Of a stretch of DNA of 64,000 nucleotides, positions 21,153 to 33,700 are shown piece after piece (positions within the stretch are counted from its first letter, which is position 1; each line of letters opens with the position of its first letter). The stretch covers positions 14,207,098-14,271,097 of the forward strand of contig CM070602.1 in the NCBI GenBank assembly GCA_036346395.1. Reading direction: 5' to 3'. The position numbers and the translations under genes were made by a program. The notes beneath the pieces are model-generated. The model had not been told where the DNA came from. It was given only the letters and a program-made list of their open reading frames with translations, and did no database searches. Origin of the DNA: Hsuehochloa calcarea (Eukaryota > Streptophyta > Magnoliopsida > Poales > Poaceae).

Positions 21153-23510
21153 TGTAACACCCCAGCCCAACACTGAGCCTAGAATGCCACCACACTACTC
21201 TTTCAACTGATAATTATCGACATACTATAAAATTACATCAAGGAAACAATGATAATCATATCAATGGATCATAACCGAATATGTATAATTAAGGATCAAG
21301 CGACAGTAAATAAGCAATGGGAAATAATAACCAGGCAAATAATCCAAAGCAGCATCAACCAATGAATCCAAATTAATAAAGCAAATAGTCTAGTCCAAAT
21401 GATATCCTAAACATTATTCAATAACTAACATGTCCAAGTGTAAACCAATATTAAATGAATGATTATCATGGCGAATGATCATGTGATGTCCATGTGCTCT
21501 ACTCGCTCTCAGTTACGGCATCCTCGAAGATCACCTAAAGACAACAATAGAGCAAGGGTGAGTCCACGACTCAGCAAACACATCGATATACAACGAACAG
21601 TAATAAATCATCAGCATTCAATAACTTCATTATCATCACAGGTACTTCCATTAATATTCTCATGCATTAATCTCAAATATCAATGCAACTCTAATCTATA
21701 TGTCCACATGCACTTCTTTCACGATATCTGGATAGCGTGAGTGAATGCTCGCGACAACATTCACTCTCAAGCCCGTTCCTCCATAAGGATCGGGGACCTC
21801 CTCCACTCCCGTGGAGTTGTGATCATCATGATCACCTTCTCTTATGCAAAGATGCTTATGAATGCAAACATGCAACTCCATCATAAACATCATATCCAAC
21901 TTTTCATCATGCTTGTCAACAAAGATATAAACATACCAATTCATTGTTTGCAATTAAACCAAATAAAAGCACAACAATAATGGTAATAGAAGATAAAGAA
22001 AATAAGGATCGATCATTGATCGCCGCTACCATGCACTTGCCTTTACTAGTTGCGACGCACGATCTGATTAGAAGACGGCAACAAGCACGACGCCTCTCCT
22101 ATATTAAATACACACATCTCAATACAAGCTACAGCATCATAAGAATAACGATCAATATACAACGCCCCTACACGTCCCCAAATATACCACGTTACGCCGG
22201 TATCGAAAAGCTACCCATTGCTGTCCGGTTGCTAAAAAGAGCGTAACTTTTGACTCGAAAGTCCGATCACCGCAAACCACCCCATTCTGGATTCTTTATA
22301 AAATTATCCACATTTTCTTAGATTACGAAGGATTCTAATTAAATCATCTAACCCTCCGTATTTAGCCCAGAAAGTCGGTCTGTCCGCTTCGGAACAGCAG
22401 GTCTTCCCAATTTCATAACTTTTGTTTTACTCAACCAAAATGCGCGTTCTCAGATCCTATAGAACCATTGGACAATTATCTACAACTTTCATGTAGATCA
22501 AAAATACTAATTAATCTGTTTACCATTTTTAATAACCAACCTACCAAAACAGCGCCGAATAACGACGACCGCAAAAACAGCGGTCTTCCGAAAATCATAA
22601 CTCTAAATCTACTTGTCCGATTGATATGATTAAACATGCTAAAGAAAGATATCGAAATTATCTACAATTAACTAGTAGATGAGATTTCCAAAATTCGACA
22701 TTAAGGTACCCGAATAACTTGTACAACAAAACAGCGGCTAAACAGATCTATTATTCGACTCTTCGATTAGAAATTCTACACCTCTCTAATTAATCTCAAT
22801 TATAATCTCTAATTAACATAGCAAAACAGAGAGAACATGTATCAAACCTCCACATCGACGACGCCGACGCACACGCCTGGCAAAGCGGCCAGTGCACAAA
22901 GAATCGCAGCCACAGCGCAGTTGCTTGACACAAAGCGCTGGCTCCAAAGAATCTGATGGCGGTCGTCACGGCCTTCGCTCACCGAAGGGAACAAATAAGA
23001 TCGATCTCGGGCTTCACGCAAAATGCAGAAATCCTCACCAAGAAGAAGAAGACTCGCATGCGTAAAGCGAAAGCGCGGCACTTGCAACAGACGTCTGGCG
23101 TCATTGGCGCGCAACAGACGCAGCAGAGCTAGCCGGCTTCGCCAGGACAGAAGGACGCAGGCGAGACTTCTAAGAAGAACGCCCGGTATGGCAAAGAATA
23201 TAGGGAAAGAAGCGTAAGAAGAAACCAAGCAGGAGCCACGCGCACAGAAGCGGCCGGGAAAACAAGCAGTCAAGAAGATTCTTTGTGGCAAAAAACAAAA
23301 GAAAAGCTAGGGTTTTCAAGAAAATCCAAAACCCATTTATATAGCTCTAAAATTTCTGAAAATATTCTATTTTCCCAAATTATTTTTATTTAATTACGTA
23401 CAGACCCTTAAAACGTTATTAATTAATTATTTATTGATACTATTTAACTAATTACTCTCCGATCCTTAAGACGCGATTATTAATATTTATTTATTTTTCG
23501 GAGTATTACA
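21153..23510. mobile_element. Element J: 2358-bp solo LTR
   Basis: Starts TGTAACACCCC and ends GGAGTATTACA (inverted TGTAA/TTACA tips), and is flanked by a perfect 5-bp duplication GATTT at 21148-21152 and 23511-23515. It encodes no retrotransposon protein, so it is a single LTR left by recombination between the two LTRs of a large element. It holds three diverged ~180-bp units (near 22230, 22415 and 22598), each with a (C/G)-A/G-TAACT motif. The open frames at 22842-23291 and elsewhere show no domain. Confidence 0.88.
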
Positions 23511-23593
23511 GATTTGTAGGGATGGAATCATGCGCACAATGACTAGTCATTCCCAACTTGATGTGAGTCACAAGGAGTGGATGATCTGATAGG

Positions 23594-24402
23594 TGTCGAT
23601 GATCTAGTATCGACCGTACGAATGAATGTTTGGGGCTTTCCTCGAAATAGATCCACGCAGAAAAAGGCACATGGATTTAGATAGGCTCGAGCATTTTCCT
23701 AGGGAATAATAACCATACTCCTGTGTTGTTGTATTGGCTATGCTTTTACAATCGGGAAGAAATCACTAGAATAATGCTACCCTTGATCTTCCTTCCTTAC
23801 TCCTTATATAGCGTGCGAAGACACGACAGTTACTTCATGACAAGAGGCATCTGAATGCTTGATGAAATGTGTATGTTGATGGTAATTATTGTCAGAGAGA
23901 TTACACCCTATGTCACCTTGTAGTTACATCAAAGACATATGCTTAATATGTGCAGTTATCCCGGAGATTAACAACGCATATTAACTGTTGTGTGTATCAA
24001 ACATGGCGCATAAGAATTCCTAGCCGACTGGGCCTACATGTCTGTAGGCTTTGTTGACTATAGGATGGTCGTAGTTGACATGATTATAGTAAAACTTACG
24101 ACCATGAGGTGGTAGTAGAAAGACTTACGATCACCAGGTGATCATAGGAAATCTTACGACTATTAGTTAGTTATAGGAGTATTTATGGCCATATAGGGAG
24201 GTCGTAAAATAGTTTACAACCACTCAGTTAAACTTTTCCCTTGTGAATAATAAATAGTATACTTATGAATAACACGAAGATATTGCTATCTATAATAACA
24301 ATAACATATAAACAACTTAATTAATGGAGGATTTTTTTTAATGAAATGGTAAGAGAATTACTATTAATGCATTAATCAAGGATTATTATGTTTAGGTTAT
24401 CA
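23594..24402 (-). mobile_element. Element F: old Tat-type solo LTR
   Basis: Resembles the LTRs of B and H in layout: TGTCGATGATC start, an 'AATAATAACCATACTCCTGTG' stretch split here as AATAATAACC and ACTCCTGTG, a TATATA-containing promoter region near 23809, and then degenerate GTCGTA hairpins (24065-24225). It ends TTTAGGTTATCA. No convincing target duplication, primer site or internal sequence adjoins it. It is much more diverged than B, so it is older. Boundaries are good to about 10 bases. Confidence 0.6.
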
Positions 24403-24639
24403 CCTACTACTGATAACTAGGGAAATATCTGTGTCGCCTATCTAACCAAGAAAACCACTCGAGCGAGTACAATGGACTAGGCGAGCCACAGAACAACAAC
24501 ACAAGAGCATTTCCACGTCAAACGACGATTGGGCAATCTGCAGCAGACAGCCTAGAAAATTGCTCACAAAACACCGGGAACTCACGAGCAAAAAAACAAA
24601 AACACCCACCACCCTGCTTCGCATTTCTCCCCCCGCCCG

Positions 24640-27600
24640 TAGAGGTGGGAGTCGGGCCGGGCTTTTCTGGGTCAGCCCAAAGCCCGGCCGACCCAGCACG
24701 GTCGAAGCACGGCCCAGCCCGACACGTGGTAGGCCGGGCTGGCCCGGCCCAAATGGTGGGCGTCTTGCGTCAGCGCAAGCCGCCCGCGTCGGGCGGCACG
24801 CACACGGCACGGTCGTGGGCACGTTGCACGGCCGGCACGCCTCCACCGACTCTAGTCTCCGGCCAGGCCGGACGCTGACGCGAGAGCGCGCGACGCCGCA
24901 GTGACGACGGCCGGCTGCGGCCGCCGGGGCCGCCGCGGAAGAGGCTGGAAGGCGCCTCCGCCGCCTCTCCACGCCTCGGCGGCCGCTCGCCTCCGCCGCC
25001 GCCTCCCGCCTCGGCTCCCGCGCCGCTCAGCCGACCGCCTCCCGCGCTGGTGGTGGTGGGGATGGACTCCTGTGGCCTGGTGGTGGTGGCCGGTGGGGAT
25101 GGGGAGGGGCCTCCGCCGCGCCTCCTCGCCGCCGCATTGCTCGCCGATTCGCCGCTGCCGCTGCTGCTTGATTCGCCTCCGCCCGCTCACTCCTCACCTC
25201 GCCTCCCGCTCGGAAGAGGGTCGCCTCCGCCGCCCGCCGCCCCACCGAGCCATCGGAAGAGGGTCGGCGGCCGAAGGCCACGCCGGGCTGGGAGAGGCGA
25301 GGCGGCGAGGGAGGAGCGAGGGGGAGGCTAGGGCGGCTAGGGGTGGCGGGGGCGGGGAGGCGAGGCGGGGGAGGCGAGGAGGCGAGGGGGCGACGGGAGG
25401 GGCGGCGCGGCGGCGGCACTGGAGCGGGGCGAGGAGACGAGGCGGAGGGGCGATGGAGACGAGGGGGCGGGCGGGACCGTCGTGGGGCTGGGGGCGGGGA
25501 AAAAGAGAGTTGGCGGGAGCGCCGGGTGCGGGGAAAAAGAGGGGGCGGGAAAAATAGGGGGAGGGAGAGAAACCGGGAGAGAGAGGGGGGCAGAGGGAAT
25601 CTGAGACACAACGGGAATCCGAGACACAGCTTTGCTTTCAAATGGACACTTATTGTTTTTCTTTCATTCAGATAGAGAGCGCCAGCGGTAACGTTCGGAA
25701 GCGCAACGTTCGAAGCTCAATGTTTGGCAACTCACCGTGCCTATAAAATCACCAAGCATTAGTCAATCGTCATGCTCACCAACGAAAATCAACTCAATGA
25801 TCTCTTTTCTTCACCATACAAAAATCAACTTTCATTTCTTCATCATCCCATCTACTCTCCTCATTTTTTCACCATCTATTCACCCATTATGCTTCTAAGG
25901 AGTCGGAGTACCAAGGAGTTCCCTAGCGGTATGCTATCGAGGAGTCGGAGCACAAAAAGGACAGCAGGGCGACTTAGTGTAAGCTCTCGCCGTCGCTCCC
26001 CTAGTCCTCCTCCGGCTCCAACTCCCGTTGATCCTCGCCAGTTCTCGCCAAGCATGGGAGACTACGGCATGGATGACCGTCATATGGATGGTACGGAGGG
26101 CTACGAGGAGTACCAGGGCGGTCCGGAGCCAATGGGGGCTCCAGAGTTCTCTTTCACGTCCACAGACGGCAACATTGGCGGGTCTGGACGAAGGGCGAAT
26201 TGCTGGAAGCACATGACTTGGAGCCAGGAAAATCCGAGACGGCCAAACGGTAGATATTGCAACTTGTAATTATTGCCAAGCTAAATTATCTGCTCGTACA
26301 ACTGCAGGGACAGGGCACTTGAACCGGCACTACAAAGCATGCTTACGCAAGATCGGGGCGCAGAGCCGAGGGGGAGGAGTACAAACGTAGCTAAACTTCG
26401 AGGCCGATGGCTCTGTAAGTACTTGGGTATACAACCCGCTTTCTGCCCATGAGGAAATTGCTAGATATATTGTTGCAGAAGATCAACCGATTAGGATGGG
26501 TGAAAGTCGCGCGTTCGAAAGAATGATCCAACGTGGCTTTTACCCACAGTACCAGCATGTTAGTAGGAGAACCACTACATCTGATATTTTACGGATATAT
26601 CATAAGGAACTAGCAGAGCTAAAAGAACTATTCCTACAAGTTCAGTTCTCTTTTGCTATAACTTCGGACATCTGGACATCATCACACCAGAGAAGTGCAT
26701 ACCTTAGTGTTGTAGCCCATTATTTAGATGACAATTACAAGCTAAACAAGAGAGTCATATGGTTTAAGGTAATTAACGAATCACACACGGGAGAGGCCAT
26801 TGCCGAGCGTATACTACGCGTACTTGATGATTCTAAGATAGACAATAAGATTGCTTCTATAACTCTTGATAACGCATCAGCGAACACTACTGCTATGAAC
26901 ATCCTCACCCCAAGATTGCATACGTATATTGGTGGTTATGTTCTCCACCAGAGATGTGTATGCCATATCTTGAACCTTGTTGTTCAAGATGGTATGCAAG
27001 CGATTGGCGGATTTTTGAACAGTGTCCACGACGCCGTTCGCTACCTCATAAATTCCCCACAAGTGGCAGCTAGATTCGCGGAGTACTGCGCGGCCAATGG
27101 AAAGGAGCTAAGAAAATTCGGCCTTGATATGAAGGTGAGGTGGAACTCGACCTATATCATGTTAAAGAAGTTACAAGGGTATGAACATGTTATATCCGTA
27201 TTTGTCAATGCTAACTCTCAAGACAATGAATTAGTAGTTACTAATTTAGATTGGCAGATTGCTAGTCATTTTTGGGAGTTTTTAAAATATTTTTATAAAG
27301 CAACAAAGATGTTATCTGGTGTTTATTACCCTACCTCTCCTTTAGTTATAGAATTTATTTGGTTAATTGCAGATAAGTTTGCTAAATTTAGGAATGATCC
27401 CTTTTTAGGTCATGCTGTCGCACTAATGGAGGAAAAATTTATTAAATATTTCGGTTCTATTTCACATGTGTATTGCTTTGCTATCATTTTCGATCCTACA
27501 AAAAAGTTGTCAGGTTTGCAGATCGGTATGGAGGGAATAGGTGAATGCCTTGGTCTTGATTACTCGGAAGCTTTTGCACATGTCAAAGAGGAACTTTTTC

Positions 27601-28578
27601 GTGTTTTCCGCATGTATCATGACAAATTCGGCAGCAGCGGGAGATCGGAGGCCTCACAGCAGACACAACAAGGAAAGAAAAGCTTGACATCCCACTTGTG
27701 GATGAAACTAAAGGGCAAGTCCAGTTCTTCGTCCTCTCAGTCTCAAGCAACCCCCTTGTGGAATTCTATCTCAGAGCTAAACCACTATCTGGAGGATGAT
27801 TTTGCAAATATCGATCCTGATCTTTCCAGTGGAAAGATAGACTTGCTCGAGTGGTGGAAGAACAATAAGCGGATATTTCCTGTGTTGTCACATTTCGCAC
27901 GGGATGTTTTGCTGATGCCGGTGTCCACTGTCTCTTCAGAAGCAACGTTCAGTATGGCAGGGAGAATAATTGAAGAAAGAAGATCATCACCCACGCCTAG
28001 GATGGTAGAGGCAATCACATGCGCAAAGGGCTGGGAATTGGCTAAAGAGCGACAACAACATCAACTGGAGGATCTTGAGATCGGCAGGCGTACGCTGACC
28101 TCGAATGCATGAACTATGTCGACATTAATGAGTAGCTAGTATGTACACATGTTGTTATTCTTGTCTTTTTTTTTACTCTAAACCCACTCTAGACGTAAGG
28201 TTTTTAACGAGACAGTAACATTGTATCTATAAAATATTAAGAAAAATTCAATTTTCCCCGAAATATTTACGTACTCATGTTTTTACCAATTAATTGAATT
28301 TTAACTAGTTTTTAATAAGACGAGTACAAGAGGAATGAAGATAGCGGTCACCGCCGCCATCGCCGCTTCCGCCGTCTATAGTTATTTCAGGTTGGGCTTG
28401 GGCTGGCACGGCATGACTCCAGCACGACGGGCTTTGTGCCGTGTCTGAACCTGACCGGAGGTGAGGTGGACCGGCATGGCACGGCACGACGGGTGATCGG
28501 ACCGAGTCGACACGACACGACAAAACCCGAAGCACATTGAATCCGAGCTGAACCGGCCCAGCCCAATGCTCACCTCTA
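24640..28578 (+). mobile_element. Element G: full-length hAT transposon
   Basis: Flanked by a perfect 8-bp duplication CCCGCCCG (24632-24639 and 28579-28586), the size made by hAT transposases. The ends are imperfect inverted repeats: TAGAGGTGGGAGTCGGGCCG on the left and, on the minus strand, TAGAGGTGAGCATTGGGCTG on the right. Inside is one plus-strand transposase gene. About 1.1 kb at the left end is extremely GC-rich, with palindromic GGCCGGGC-type words; the right subterminal 200 bases hold ACGGCACGAC-type repeats, probable transposase-binding regions. Confidence 0.93.
25772..28112 (+). pseudogene. hAT transposase (BED finger, RNase H-like fold, dimerisation domain) with two breaks
   Basis: Cut-and-paste transposase of the hAT superfamily (Ac/RICESLEEPER type). 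Order: Ser/Arg-rich N-terminus (from about 25892), then a BED zinc finger 'CNYCQAKLSARTTAGTGHLN' followed by 'RHYKAC' (26265-26340), then a 538-codon open frame 26496-28112. In that frame Asp58 ('ITSDIWTSS') and Asp125 ('ITLDNASAN') fit catalytic acids, with the hAT 'RCVCHILNLVV' block at 153-163. Residues 449-520 form the dimerisation domain ('DLLEWWKNNKRIFPVL', 'ARDVLLMPVSTVSSEATFS'), where Glu482 is the likely third acid. Two faults precede it: a frame change at about 26212-26250, just before the BED finger, and TAG at 26388-26390 where the context suggests CAG. An intron removing both is not excluded. Everything after 26391 is intact. Confidence 0.9.
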
Positions 28579-28586
28579 CCCGCCCG

Positions 28587-30673
28587 CACCTGGACAGCAA
28601 GTGGAACTGGAGATGAGACAGATCGTGTGTGGACAGCAAGGCCCGAAGCACATCCAAGAAACGCAACGACTTTCGGCACAGAACGCGCGGTCGCTCCGGA
28701 GATGAGACAGATCGTGTGTGGAGAAGGGGGGAAGAGACGGGAGGCGAGTTGGGTCACGGCACCTCGCGCGCGGGCCGGGGAGGCGCTCTGCTTATAAGTG
28801 GTGGCACTGTGATACGTGCAGCTGGGCCCACCTCGCCGGTGTTGTTATTAAGAATTGAGACATGGATCGCGACAGGGGGCGGCATATGGGGCGTGCGCTG
28901 TCGCGGGTGTCGCCGTGCGCTAACACTGCCAGCTTCACCGTTAATCAAACGAGCTCGGGTCCATTTGGTTCGGTAAACTGGTGTGGGGTTTGCGCTATGG
29001 ACATCCAAGTGTGTACCGACCAAGAAAGTTGTGTAGACGGTTTTGTTTTCCTTTATAGCACGTGATTGCTTCACTAATATATTTTTTCCGTCTCAGCCAT
29101 AAAAAGTTCACATATCAAATATAATGTAGTTTCGCTGTCATGTTTCGGGTGCATCAGGAATTGGGCAAATATGTTCATTAGAAATTAATCTTAATTGTGT
29201 ATATCAACTCGGCATCACCAGTCCTCCATCCGTTTCCTATTAATATAGTCTACGCTAAATCTTATCACAAGAATTAACGTTTGTAGTTAAATGACCAAAG
29301 TCAGCTCTATTCTAAGAACGCCTTCATACATAGAAAAAAAAACACCAAATACAAATATACCTTTGTGATTTAATAGAACGCGTCTTATCTTAACTAATAA
29401 AATAAGGAGTTTACTCTCGTTGCGCAGGACGATCGTCCCACCTCCGGAGAAAAAAAACTTGCGTGACTCCTCCTACCCCTCCCGTGCGCACCCTACACCC
29501 TCCTACCCCCCTCCCCTAAAAAAAACTGCTAGGAAAAGATAAGAGAAAATTGTTGAACAAAAACTCTGCAACGTTTATAATGCTACTCACGACGTCGTCG
29601 ACTAGGTGCACCGTTGTGAGCGCCTTGCCGGCATCGCGACATCCGTGCTGCTCGCGCCCGGGGAGATCCACAGGGACCGGCTTCGCCGCGTGCAGAATGC
29701 ACACTCGGACCTCTCGGTCCTCCTTATCGACGACGTCGCGGTTGTCGGGGGAGGAGGCCCGTCACATCCTTCCTCGCTTCCCATCGCCACCGCTCCTTCA
29801 ATCACGCACTCGTCCCCTTCCCGCGATGTGGCTCTCAGCACATCCTCCTCCTTCTCCCACTTTCGCTCGCTGTCGTGGAGTGTGTTCCATCTCATGTTCG
29901 ATTATTTTTATCTGTTACAACGCACGAGTATCTAACTATGACATGATACATGGAATCAACTTATTCATAGACATGTTATGGTTGGTTTACCTAAAAACAT
30001 CATTGGTTCTGAGTTCTGACCGCAAATAGACTTAAGCTATTACAACTGTTTGATTTAACTTCAAATATGTGCCTAAATTTTTCAATATAAATATGTGTTT
30101 TTTACTTACTTTGAACAATAATTTGAGATTTTGTTCAAAAAAATTCGAGACAAAAAATAAAATGCAGAATTATTTTGCATTCATAACTACTGAAAATTTT
30201 CAATGGAAGCTAATTAAGAAAACTTCAACTTTGTACATAAGCTTCACATAATATAAATATTGTTCCATTTAAAGTATAAAATTCTTACCCATTTGATGGA
30301 AACTACCCATGAGAGTGACCGCAGGAGGAGCGTGCATCCCTCGATAGTCACGAGCTATTCTTCAGAACAGTTGAAAACAGTCAGTCGTGGACGTGTGCAC
30401 ATCATGTATACACGAAGCAAAGATGAAGGCAAATCAGGCATAAAATACACTCTAAGCTTTTAATCACCTCTTTTCTCTAAAAAAAACTTTTAACCACCTC
30501 CGAATCTCTCTCTCCGGTTACACTTGTTCCCTCCCTCCCCACCCAGGCCTCCTTCCCTCTAACACCGTTACCCCGCACACCCCCACATACGTACAAACAA
30601 AAAATCTCAAATTTCTCAGGTGAAGAGCAGATAATTCAAACTGAAAACCCAAATCCGATCCCGACCCAGGAAT
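28587..30673. other. Intergenic stretch between hAT element and NIPA gene
   Basis: No gene recognised. A 25-base word beginning GGAGATGAGACAGATC is repeated at 28609 and 28699. 29400-29930 is C-rich and then coding-like (plus frame 29606-29935, with 'APGEIHRDRLRRVQNAHSDL'), without a domain I can name; it may be a gene fragment. From 30480 the CT-rich sequence with no TATA box is the likely promoter and 5' UTR of the NIPA gene. Confidence 0.4.
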
Positions 30674-30736
30674 TTGAAACCCGCACCCAGGCACGCCTCA
30701 AATGCGCAGGCCGCGCGCCGCCGCCGCACGACGTCG

Positions 30737-33700
30737 ATGAGTCATGCCCCTCCGAACGCCGGCGGCGACCTCTTCGCCGCCAACCTCAAGGGCGCGCTCC
30801 TCGCCGTCACCTCCTCCACGTTCATCGGCGTCAGCTTTATCGTCAAGAAGAAGGGGCTCCGCCGCGCCGGCACCGCCGGCTCGCGCGCAGGTCCGCGCCT
30901 CCCTCGCCGCCGGCGACCGAAAGGCGCCTGCTTTTTGGTTCTTTTCGGTGCAATCTTAGACAGCGCATCGTGTTCTTTTGTTTCTTTGGGTCCTTATTAG
31001 GCGTTATTTTGAGGTTATGTGACGACGGATATCGGAAAGGCGCCTCCTTTACGGCCAATTCGGTGTGCTTTGTCAACATACGTTGTAACATTTGTTTTCT
31101 TGGTGGGAATTTTAGGTGTTGGAGGCTATAGATACCTCTTGGAGCCACTGTGGTGGGTTGGGATGGTTACAAGTAAGTTCTTGATTCCTTTGGTTGCTTC
31201 ATTCTTGGTGGCCTAGTTCAAACATAATTGAAATGCTTGAGCAAAATGTCATACTTCGCAGTGCTGATTGGTGAGATTGCGAATTTCGTGGCCTACATGT
31301 TTGCGCCGGCTGTTCTCGTCACACCCCTTGGCGCGCTCAGCATAATTGTCAGGTAGAATTGTGATTGCTGATGCACAGGCTCTATTTTGTGAATCAAATG
31401 GTCGGAATTCGTGGTTTAATTTATTTTTGATTTATGCATGCGCATGGGTGGTGATCTCTGCGGAATAGTGCTGTTCTAGCCCATTTTATCCTCGATGAGA
31501 AGCTGCAGCGGATGGGCGTGTTGGGTTGTGTGCTCTGTATTGTCGGGTCGACGGTGATCATCCTCCATGCGCCCGAAGAAGAGACACCAAGCTCCGTGGA
31601 GCAGATTTGGCACTTGGCGACGCAACCTGGTATATCTTTGCTGTTGCCTTGTGTGTCTTGTTATCATCAGTCATCGCAACTGGCATGTTTGGTTTTGATG
31701 TGCATTCTGTGATGTTTCTCCTCACTTCCGCTGCTCTTCAGCCTTTCTTTGCTATGCGGCCACTGCACTGGCGGTCTCACTGATCTTGATGCTGCATTCT
31801 GCTCCCCGTTATGGGCAGACCAACATAGTGGTGTATGTGGGGATTTGTTCGGTGATTGGATCTTTGACGGTAAATGATGTCTATGGCAGTGCCTTTGGTA
31901 TCACCTTGTTTTGGTGTTTATAGGATGTTTGCTTGCCTTTTGTTTTGCTAGGTAATGAGCATCAAGGCGGTAGGCATTGCTATCAAGCTTACAATTGAGG
32001 GCATAAACCAGGCTGGCTATTTCCAAACTTGGTTGTTTGCAACTGTTTCAGCTACGTGCATAATTATTCAGTTAGTTTACCTGAACAAGGTACATCTGGC
32101 ATCAAACATAGGTTATGGTTTTCCTACTTTGTTGTTTTGGATAAACACAATAAAAATAATTCATATGCATTTTGCAAATTTCCTCAAAATTGATGACCAA
32201 GATATTTTAAATTTCAATTCCACATAACTTTATTGTGTTAAAACATCATTTACAGTGTGATCATAGTAATAATTTTACGATGTTCTTTGTTGAGTAACAT
32301 AAAAGAAGAACCTGGTAAGTTTTTATTTCAGAACAGTAATTTTGATGTTATTTTGCATTTCACATCATGTTAAACTTTCAGGCATTGGATACTTTCAATA
32401 CTGCAGTTGTTTCTCCCATCTATTATGCGATGTTTACATCCCTCACAATTTTAGCAAGTGCCATAATGTTCAAGGTATGTGATTTGAAAACCTTCCACAA
32501 ATGCCAAGCACCTGCAGTCCTTTTACTAGAACGAAAATTTGAAAACTTCTGTTTTGTAATTACTAGGACTGGTCTGGGCAGAGTGTAAGCAGTATCGCCT
32601 CTGAGATTTGCGGATTTCTTACCGTTCTTGCTGGTACTGTTGTGCTGCATTCTACCAGAGAATCGGATCAAAGTCTTTCTTCAGGTAAATGCTTCCTTGT
32701 TTTTAATGAATGAAGATTTGACCATTCTGCAATGACTGAACAACAAGATGAACATTTGCCATGTGATACTGTCATGGGCGTGGTTACCGTTCACGCATTT
32801 ACTGTTCACCTGCAAATAGTTTCCTTTCTTAGGGATTAGATTGCTTTGGTTAGTTTGAAAGCTTATCTTCAGTTAGTTTGTTTCTATAATTTAGAGATTC
32901 TTTCTTAGGGGTTAAGCCAAATTATTCCTATAAAAGAGATGACATTGTATCTTTTTTAAGGAAGCAATCAACAATGAAAAAGTATTTCCCAAGTCCCTAA
33001 GTCTAGCTTTAGTTTCTCCCCCAAGCTGACTATTCTAGATCCATCTCTCCCCCAACCGGTGCCCGTTTCGTCTAGCGATGTTCTACCTCAAGTCGTCGCC
33101 GTCCAACCTCACTCCGACGGATGTTTACCCCATCATGAACTAAGGGTCATGACAACTTGGTATCAGAGGCAACACCATGGCTTCTGCTGCAAACTATCCC
33201 TACTAGACAGCCTGATGGAGTCGATGAAGACGACGTTGAAGATGATGCTCCAGCAGATTTATCCCACCCTATCGGAGGAGTTTGTCGCCCTATGTTGCAG
33301 CTCGAGGACGAGCTATTTCACCGAGAGGGGTGTAATGTCATGGGTGTGGTACTGTTTATGTGCACTGTTCACACATTTACTGTTCACCCACAAATAGTTT
33401 TTTCTTAGGGATTAGATTGTTTTGGTTAGTTTGGAAGCTTATCTTTATTTAGTTTGTTTCTATAGTTTAGAGATTCTTTCTTTAGGGTCAAGTCAAGTTA
33501 TCCCTATAAAATAGATGATATTGTATCTTCTTTACGGAACCAATCAACAATGAAGAAGTATTTCCCAAGTCCCTAAGTCTAGCTCTGGTCTCTCCTCCAG
33601 GTCGGCTATTCTAGATCCATCTCGCCCCAACCGGTGCCCTCTTCGTCTAGCGCTATTCTACCTCAAGTCGTCGCCGTCCGACCTCCCTCTGATGGTTCAT

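Noticed and set aside
24901..25641. Long overlapping frames on both strands (218 codons plus, 204 codons minus)
   Set aside because: Caused by extreme GC content of the hAT left end. No domain, no consistent start, and frames open on both strands at once.
29550..30029. Coding-like frame with Arg/Ala-rich sequence
   Set aside because: Might be a gene fragment, but no family could be named, and three overlapping frames on both strands are open. Left inside the intergenic entry.
30674..30736. In-frame upstream ATG of the NIPA gene as the main start
   Set aside because: Would add a 21-residue basic extension not usual in the family. Kept only as an alternative.
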